Assembly: GCA_021822115.1 (NCBI GenBank)
Contig: JAJZSA010000072.1
Span: 1-10,820 of the forward strand
Reading direction: 5' to 3'
Length of the DNA stretch: 10,820 nucleotides
DNA from: Pseudomonadota bacterium
Lineage (GTDB): Bacteria; Pseudomonadota; Gammaproteobacteria; Burkholderiales; Gallionellaceae
Below, one piece after another: positions 6,599 through 10,820 of this stretch. The notes beneath the pieces are model-generated. The model saw only the letters and a program-made list of their open reading frames with translations. It had not been told where the DNA came from and did no database searches. How positions within the stretch are numbered: the stretch's first letter is position 1; the number at the start of each line of letters is the position of its first letter. Made by a program: the position numbers and the translations under genes.

Positions 6599-7835
6599 TG
6601 CAATACATCCCGCTGCGGCGCGGGAGCACTTCGACGTGGATCAGGATTTCATCGCGCACCTGAATGGCGAATGCCTGCCGTGGGCGGGCATGGACAGTGC
6701 CGCCTTGCAGCAGGCGTTGCGTGCGCAGGGCGAGGCTTGGTATGCGCTGGTGCAGGAACGCTGTCCGCACTTGTTCGCCAACGTGCCGGTATTCGTCAGC
6801 GACTTGCAGTGGCAGCAGATGCAGACAGTGATAGGCGCGGCGGAGCTGGCGTTCGGGGCCGCCGCGCCGGATGCGCCGCGCGGTGTGTTCTACGGCTACG
6901 ACTTCCATCTCAATGCCGAAGGCGCGCACCTGATCGAGATCAACACCAATGCCGGCGGGGCGTTCCTCAATGCACTGCTGATAGATAGCCAGCGCGAGGT
7001 GCAGCTCTACGGTGAGGCGGCGAGCGTCCCCGATCTGGAGAGCGTGTTCATCGCCATGTTCCGCGAAGAATGGCGACGTGCACGCGGCGATGCGCCATTG
7101 CGCACGGTCGCCATCGTGGATGAACAGCCGCAGGAGCAATACCTGTATCCCGAATTCCTGCTGGCGCAAGCGCTGTTCGAACGGCACGGCATCACTGCCG
7201 TGGTGGCCGATCCCGGTCAATTGCTGGCACTGGAAGACGGCCTCTATCTGGACGGTCAGCGTATCGACATGGTCTACAACCGTCTCACCGATTTCGAGCT
7301 GGGCGAGGTGCCGTCGTTGCGGCAGGCATGGCAGCGCGGGCAGGTGGTGGTGACGCCGGGGCCGCAGCACCATGCCCGCTATGCGGACAAGCGCAAGCTG
7401 GCCTGGTTGAGCGACGGTGAGGCGCTGCGCGCCGCGGGCGTCGCCGATGAGGCGATCGCCGCTTTGCAGCGCGGTTTGCCGCGTACCGAGATCGTGCATG
7501 CGCAGGATGCCGCGCGCTGGTGGGGCGAGCGCAAGCAATGGTTCTTCAAGCCAATGAGCGGTTACGGCAGCAAGGGCGCCTATCGCGGCGACAAGATGAC
7601 CAAGCGCGTGTTCGATGAGGTGATGCAGGCGGATTACGTGGCGCAGCGACTGGCAGCACCCGGCGAACGCAAGGTGTGCCTGGCGGACGGTTCATCACAG
7701 ATGCTCAAGTTCGATGTGCGTTGCTATGTCTATGCCGGGCAGGTGCAGCTGGTGGCCGCCCGCCTCTATCAAGGCCAGACCACCAATTTCCGTACGCCGG
7801 GCGGCGGTTTCGCCCTGGTGCGACGGGTTCCCTGA
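6591..7835 (+). CDS. ATP-grasp-like protein of unknown substrate
   Basis: A 414-residue protein I do not recognise by name. It shows signs of an ATP-grasp ligase with a possibly permuted order: IEINTNAGGAFLN (115-127) resembles the metal-binding ExN site; IDMVYNRLTDFEL (225-237) resembles a segment seen in circularly permuted ATP-grasp proteins; WFFKPMSGYGSKGAY (317-331) looks like the nucleotide-binding lysine (Lys320) with a glycine-rich loop; and KFDVRCYV (Asp375, Arg377), RLYQGQTTNFRTPGGGFA (391-408) fit the C-terminal catalytic strands. These enzymes form amide or ester-type bonds using ATP. No signal peptide is visible, so it is cytoplasmic. It starts with GTG 6591, overlapping the chalcone-isomerase-like gene by 8 bases, which implies tight co-expression. 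The substrate is unknown; a glutathionylspermidine-synthase-like or peptide-ligase role would be a guess. Confidence 0.6.
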   Translation: MVDAIHPAAAREHFDVDQDFIAHLNGECLPWAGMDSAALQQALRAQGEAWYALVQERCPHLFANVPVFVSDLQWQQMQTVIGAAELAFGAAAPDAPRGVFYGYDFHLNAEGAHLIEINTNAGGAFLNALLIDSQREVQLYGEAASVPDLESVFIAMFREEWRRARGDAPLRTVAIVDEQPQEQYLYPEFLLAQALFERHGITAVVADPGQLLALEDGLYLDGQRIDMVYNRLTDFELGEVPSLRQAWQRGQVVVTPGPQHHARYADKRKLAWLSDGEALRAAGVADEAIAALQRGLPRTEIVHAQDAARWWGERKQWFFKPMSGYGSKGAYRGDKMTKRVFDEVMQADYVAQRLAAPGERKVCLADGSSQMLKFDVRCYVYAGQVQLVAARLYQGQTTNFRTPGGGFALVRRVP

Positions 7836-7867
7836 AGTCCGGTGTATGGCCGGATATATATGCAGGC

Positions 7868-7889
7868 ATAGGCCTTGATATAGGCCTTT
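7868..7889 (+). repeat. Direct repeat ATAGGCCTT and AGGCCT dyad
   Basis: ATAGGCCTT occurs at 7868-7876 and again at 7880-7888. Because AGGCCT is itself a palindrome, the two copies can also form a 6-bp hairpin with a TGATAT loop (7870-7887). It sits in the 125-base gap before the CZB gene. It may be a protein-binding site or a weak terminator; the T-run after it is only three bases. Function is not shown. No convincing promoter was found in this gap, although TATATA at 7855-7860 is a possible -10 box. Confidence 0.4.
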
Positions 7890-7960
7890 CGGCATATTGT
7901 GCCGGCGCTTGCCGCACGCGCAGAATCACTCCCCCGTTCTCGAAGCGATGGAGGTTGATC

Positions 7961-8374
7961 ATGTGGGCACTGACCGGTGTGAAGACCCAACCCAACGTGG
8001 TGCGCATGGAGCGATTCGATGGCATCCGCGCCATCCAGGCGCACATCGAACAACGCGAGCATGTCGAGGCCTATGTGCATGGCGCCACGACGAGCCGCCC
8101 CTGTTTCCACGACGACCATTGTGCGCATTGCCAGTTGCGCAAGTGGCTGCATGGCCCGAGCGGCGGACAGATCAGCGACATGGGGCTGCTGGATGAGTTG
8201 CATAGCAGTTGTCATGATTTCCTCGAGGCGGCACAGCATGCCCTGCATCTGGTGGAGAGCGGGCAGCGTCACATCGCACGCACCCTGGTACGCAAGGAAG
8301 CCCAATTCAGCCAGGCGTCCGATCGCTATCAATCCAGCCTGGCGCGATTGCATCTCTCTTGCGAGATGGTGTGA
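7961..8374 (+). CDS. Stand-alone CZB-like zinc-binding protein
   Basis: A 137-residue soluble protein with the pattern of the chemoreceptor zinc-binding (CZB) domain: His28 in AIQAHIE, then Cys57 in CQLRKWLHG (equivalent to the usual CxLGxW), then His81 and His85 in ELHSSCHDF. These four are the expected zinc ligands (three His, one Cys). In known proteins CZB domains are joined to chemoreceptors or to diguanylate cyclases such as DgcZ, where zinc binding inhibits activity. Here the domain stands alone with about 50 extra C-terminal residues of helical, Gln/Ser/Arg-rich sequence. ATG 7961 is supported by GGAGG (7950-7954) six bases upstream. The HD-GYP gene begins 50 bases after the stop, so a shared signalling role is a reasonable inference. 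Extra cysteines (48, 54, 84, 134) and a DDH motif could also bind metal. Confidence 0.72.
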   Translation: MWALTGVKTQPNVVRMERFDGIRAIQAHIEQREHVEAYVHGATTSRPCFHDDHCAHCQLRKWLHGPSGGQISDMGLLDELHSSCHDFLEAAQHALHLVESGQRHIARTLVRKEAQFSQASDRYQSSLARLHLSCEMV

Positions 8375-8424
8375 GAGCGAGGTGATGCGGTAGCCGGGAT
8401 GAGCGGCTGCCGGAAAGGGATGCC

Positions 8425-9885
8425 ATGGGCTCCGTATCCAGGTCTGGTCGGCACTGGGAGGCAGTCTCTCCCGCGCTCGGTTTCGCCTTGGACAACGATA
8501 GTCTGCCGGTGCGCCGAGAACAGTTGCGCATGCGCATGGAGACGTATCCGGTACTGGTGTTAAGCCAGTTGCTGGTGCAGCCCCTGTTCGTATGGTTGTT
8601 GTGGCGCGAGACACTGATCACCGGCCTGCTGCTCTGGCTGGCATCTTCCTTCGCGTTGCATGCGGTAGAGCTAGCTAAATGGGCGCGTCATCGCCATCGC
8701 TTGCACAGTCTGGCGGACTGTCGCGACTGGCATCTGCATTTCACGTTCTTCGCACTCGCTTCCGGACTGTTGTGGGGTATGGCGGCGGTCTGGTTCTTTC
8801 CGCCCGATCTGATCACCGAAGGTCTGATGATCTGCGTGCTGCTCGGTTTGCTGGCCGGCAGTATCTCGATGAATCCGGTGCATCCGCCTTCTGCTGTCGC
8901 TTATGCGCTGGGTATCCTGGTGCCGCTGGTGCTGCGCGTGTGGAGCGCACACGGCGCTTCGCAACAGGTGCTGGCGGGCCTGCTACTGGTTTTCGGTCTG
9001 GTCATCCTTTTGGCGGAGCGCATCCTCAGCCGCAATTTCCTGCATTCCATCCTGCAACAGTTCGAGATACGCGAATTGTTGCAACAAGTGGAAGTACAGA
9101 AACTGGTGTCGGATGCGGCCAAGGCCAGACTGGAACGCATCAATGCCGAGATGCGCGTGCACGAGGGCAAGCTGGAACGCATGGTGCGCGAGCGCACCGC
9201 CCTGCTGAGCCAGCGCTCGCGCGAAGTCGAGCTGACACGCGATGCGGCGATACTGGCACTGACTACGCTAGCGAAGACGCGCGACAACGAGACCGGTAGT
9301 CACATCCTGCGCACGCAGAACTTCATGCGCCTGCTGGCGCAGGTGTTGCAGAAGCATCCTCGCTTCCGCGATTTCCTGTCGAATGACAACGTCGAGTTGT
9401 TATACAAACTGGCGCCTTTGCACGATGTGGGCAAAGTCGGCATCCCGGACCATATCCTGCACAAGCCGGGCAAGTTGAACAGCGAGGAATTCGAGGTGAT
9501 GAAGTCGCATGCCATCCTTGGCGGCAACGCCATCTCGGCGGCCGAGCGTGAGTTGTCGCTGAACAACCATTTTTTGCGCGTGGCGCGCCAGATCGCGGTC
9601 GGCCATCATGAGAAGTGGGACGGCAGTGGCTATCCCTACGGCCTGCGCGGCGAGGATATCCCCATCCCGGCGCGCCTGATGGCGTTGGCCGATGTCTATG
9701 ATGCCCTGACCTCGGCGCGCGTCTACAAACCGGCGTTGCCGCATCCGCAGGTGGTGGACATCATCGCGCGCGAGCGCGGGGCGCATTTCGATCCCGATGT
9801 GGTGGAAGCGTTCCTGCAGGTGAAGGACCAGTTCGCTGCCATCGCCGAACGTTTCCGCGACCCGCTACAGGCGGCGGCCATATAG
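8425..9885 (+). CDS. Membrane-anchored HD-GYP cyclic-di-GMP phosphodiesterase
   Basis: A 486-residue protein. Residues about 43-200 contain around six hydrophobic segments with basic loops, forming an N-terminal membrane sensor I cannot assign to a named family. A coiled-coil-rich linker follows (about 205-270). The C-terminal HD-GYP domain (about 270-475) has all hallmark motifs: ETGSH (Glu289, His293), HDVGKVGIPD (His333, Asp334, Lys337), His362, HHEKWDGSGYP (His394, His395, GYP at 402-404), GLRGEDIP and Asp424 in LADVYDA. These mark an active hydrolase of cyclic di-GMP. ATG 8425 is preceded by GGAAAGGGA. The CZB-like gene ends 50 bases upstream, which suggests co-transcription and possible zinc input. 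The protein ends 8 bases before the stop of the convergent radical SAM gene, with no terminator between. Confidence 0.92.
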   Translation: MGSVSRSGRHWEAVSPALGFALDNDSLPVRREQLRMRMETYPVLVLSQLLVQPLFVWLLWRETLITGLLLWLASSFALHAVELAKWARHRHRLHSLADCRDWHLHFTFFALASGLLWGMAAVWFFPPDLITEGLMICVLLGLLAGSISMNPVHPPSAVAYALGILVPLVLRVWSAHGASQQVLAGLLLVFGLVILLAERILSRNFLHSILQQFEIRELLQQVEVQKLVSDAAKARLERINAEMRVHEGKLERMVRERTALLSQRSREVELTRDAAILALTTLAKTRDNETGSHILRTQNFMRLLAQVLQKHPRFRDFLSNDNVELLYKLAPLHDVGKVGIPDHILHKPGKLNSEEFEVMKSHAILGGNAISAAERELSLNNHFLRVARQIAVGHHEKWDGSGYPYGLRGEDIPIPARLMALADVYDALTSARVYKPALPHPQVVDIIARERGAHFDPDVVEAFLQVKDQFAAIAERFRDPLQAAAI

Positions 9886-9893
9886 CGCACCGA

Positions 9894-10820
9894 TCAGCGC
9901 GGACTGATGCGCACCGGGACCTGGCCGAAGGTGGTCTGCGGGGCGAATTTTCCGAAACGGCCGGCCAGGGGTGTGCCGCAATGCCGGCAATGGCCGTGTT
10001 CATCCAGCCGATAGTCGCGGATGCGATAGCCGTCGCGCACGATCAGTTTCTCACCGCAGGTCTTGCAGAAGGTGGTCCCGCCTTCGAGGTCGCGCACATT
10101 GCCGGTATAGACATGGTGCAGACCATGTTCCTGCGCGATGCGGCGTGCGCTGCTCAGGGTGGAAGGTGGCGTGGGCGGGATGTCGGTCAGCTTGTAATCA
10201 GGATGGAACGCGGTGAAATGCACGGGCACTTCGGTGCCCAGATGGTCGGCGATCCAGGCGCACATGTCGGCAATCTCCTGCGGACTGTCGTTCAGGCCGG
10301 GGATCAGCAGCGTGGTCAGCTCCACCCAGACATCGGTTTCGCGGCACAGGTATTCCAGGGTTTCCAGCACCGGTTGCAGGTGCGCGCCGGTCTGCTTGAA
10401 ATAGAACTCCTCGCTGAAGGATTTCAGATCCACGTTGGCGGCATCCATTTTGGCGAAGAATTCCTGGCGCGGTTGCGCATGGATGTAGCCTGCCGTCACC
10501 GCCACCGTGCTGATGCCGGCCTCATGGCAAGCGTCGGCCACATCCATGGCATATTCCGCGAAGATCACCGGGTCGTTGTAGGTGAAGGCTACGCTGTGGC
10601 AGGACAGGTCGAGCGCGCTGGCGGCGATGGCCTGCGGTGAGGCCTGGTCGGCCAGCTTGTCGAAGCTGCGTGCCTTGGAGATGTCCCAGTTCTGGCAGAA
10701 CTTGCACGCCAGATTGCAACCGGCGGTGCCGAACGACAGGATGCTGCTGCCTGGAAAGAAGTGATTGAGCGGTTTCTTCTCGATGGGGTCGACGCAGAAA
10801 CCGGAACTGCGGCCATAGGT
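9894..10820 (-). CDS. amrS: AmmeMemoRadiSam-type radical SAM enzyme (5' end outside window)
   Basis: The - strand is open from the right edge to the stop at 9894-9896, giving 308 residues without the N-terminus. The radical SAM motif CNLACKFCQNW (visible Cys35, Cys39 and Cys42) binds a [4Fe-4S] cluster and S-adenosylmethionine. The region from YGRSSGFCVDPIEKKPLNHF onward and the downstream FTYNDPVIFAEYA, NVDLKSFSE and LLIPGLNDS blocks match the AmrS family (COG1180, also related to pyruvate formate-lyase activases). The C-terminus carries two CxxC pairs (FCKTCGEK and HCRHCGTP) that may bind zinc. AmrS is normally encoded near AMMECR1-like and Memo-like proteins, which would lie to the right of this window; the reaction is not established. 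It converges on the HD-GYP gene with 8 bases between stops. Confidence 0.85.
   Translation of the reverse strand, partial: TYGRSSGFCVDPIEKKPLNHFFPGSSILSFGTAGCNLACKFCQNWDISKARSFDKLADQASPQAIAASALDLSCHSVAFTYNDPVIFAEYAMDVADACHEAGISTVAVTAGYIHAQPRQEFFAKMDAANVDLKSFSEEFYFKQTGAHLQPVLETLEYLCRETDVWVELTTLLIPGLNDSPQEIADMCAWIADHLGTEVPVHFTAFHPDYKLTDIPPTPPSTLSSARRIAQEHGLHHVYTGNVRDLEGGTTFCKTCGEKLIVRDGYRIRDYRLDEHGHCRHCGTPLAGRFGKFAPQTTFGQVPVRISPR

Noticed and set aside
6534..7538. A 334-codon open frame on the - strand
   Set aside because: It is antisense to the ATP-grasp-like gene, and its composition is typical of a shadow frame.
7676..7960. A longer N-terminus for the CZB protein, starting inside the ATP-grasp-like gene
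   Set aside because: The added residues have no CZB similarity, while ATG 7961 has a well-placed GGAGG and begins just before the domain.
7769..8614. A 281-codon open frame on the - strand over the CZB gene
   Set aside because: No recognisable domain. The + strand frame carries the zinc-ligand pattern and a ribosome site.

Overview
The window is GC-rich chromosomal DNA, apart from one AT-rich gene. Protein similarities recalled from memory (a FadN-type beta-oxidation protein, a CXXC-type CnoX/YbbN, a chalcone-isomerase-like periplasmic protein, AmrS) suggest a betaproteobacterium, perhaps of the Nitrosomonadales/Gallionellaceae kind. That placement is inference. All genes are on the + strand except the last, which converges on the others.

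Left part (1-3530). The window opens inside the 3' end of a fused 3-hydroxyacyl-CoA dehydrogenase/enoyl-CoA hydratase. Two bases after its stop comes an AT-rich PIN-domain gene that looks acquired. A short spacer with a 10-bp inverted repeat follows, then a thioredoxin-TPR protein (CnoX/YbbN type). About 210 bp further on is a secreted protein recognised as a delta-class carbonic anhydrase, with a His-rich mature N-terminus. It ends in a strong rho-independent terminator.

Middle part (3530-7835). A good candidate promoter precedes a tight co-directional cluster: acetyl-CoA acyltransferase (FadA type), an MFS transporter, a periplasmic chalcone-isomerase-like protein and an ATP-grasp-like protein of unknown substrate. 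Gaps are 12 bp, 12 bp and an 8-bp overlap. The thiolase is the natural partner of the fused protein at the left edge, but three unrelated genes and a terminator now separate them.

Right part (7836-10820). After a 125-bp gap with a small AGGCCT dyad come a stand-alone CZB-like zinc-binding protein and a membrane-anchored HD-GYP protein with all catalytic signatures. They suggest a zinc-responsive cyclic-di-GMP module. Eight bases beyond the HD-GYP stop, the - strand carries the C-terminal 308 residues of an AmmeMemoRadiSam radical SAM enzyme, cut by the window edge.

No rRNA, tRNA, CRISPR array or intact insertion sequence was seen. No single undescribed system stands out. The best leads are the bacterial delta-carbonic anhydrase, the CZB/HD-GYP pair and the chalcone-isomerase-like/ATP-grasp pair.
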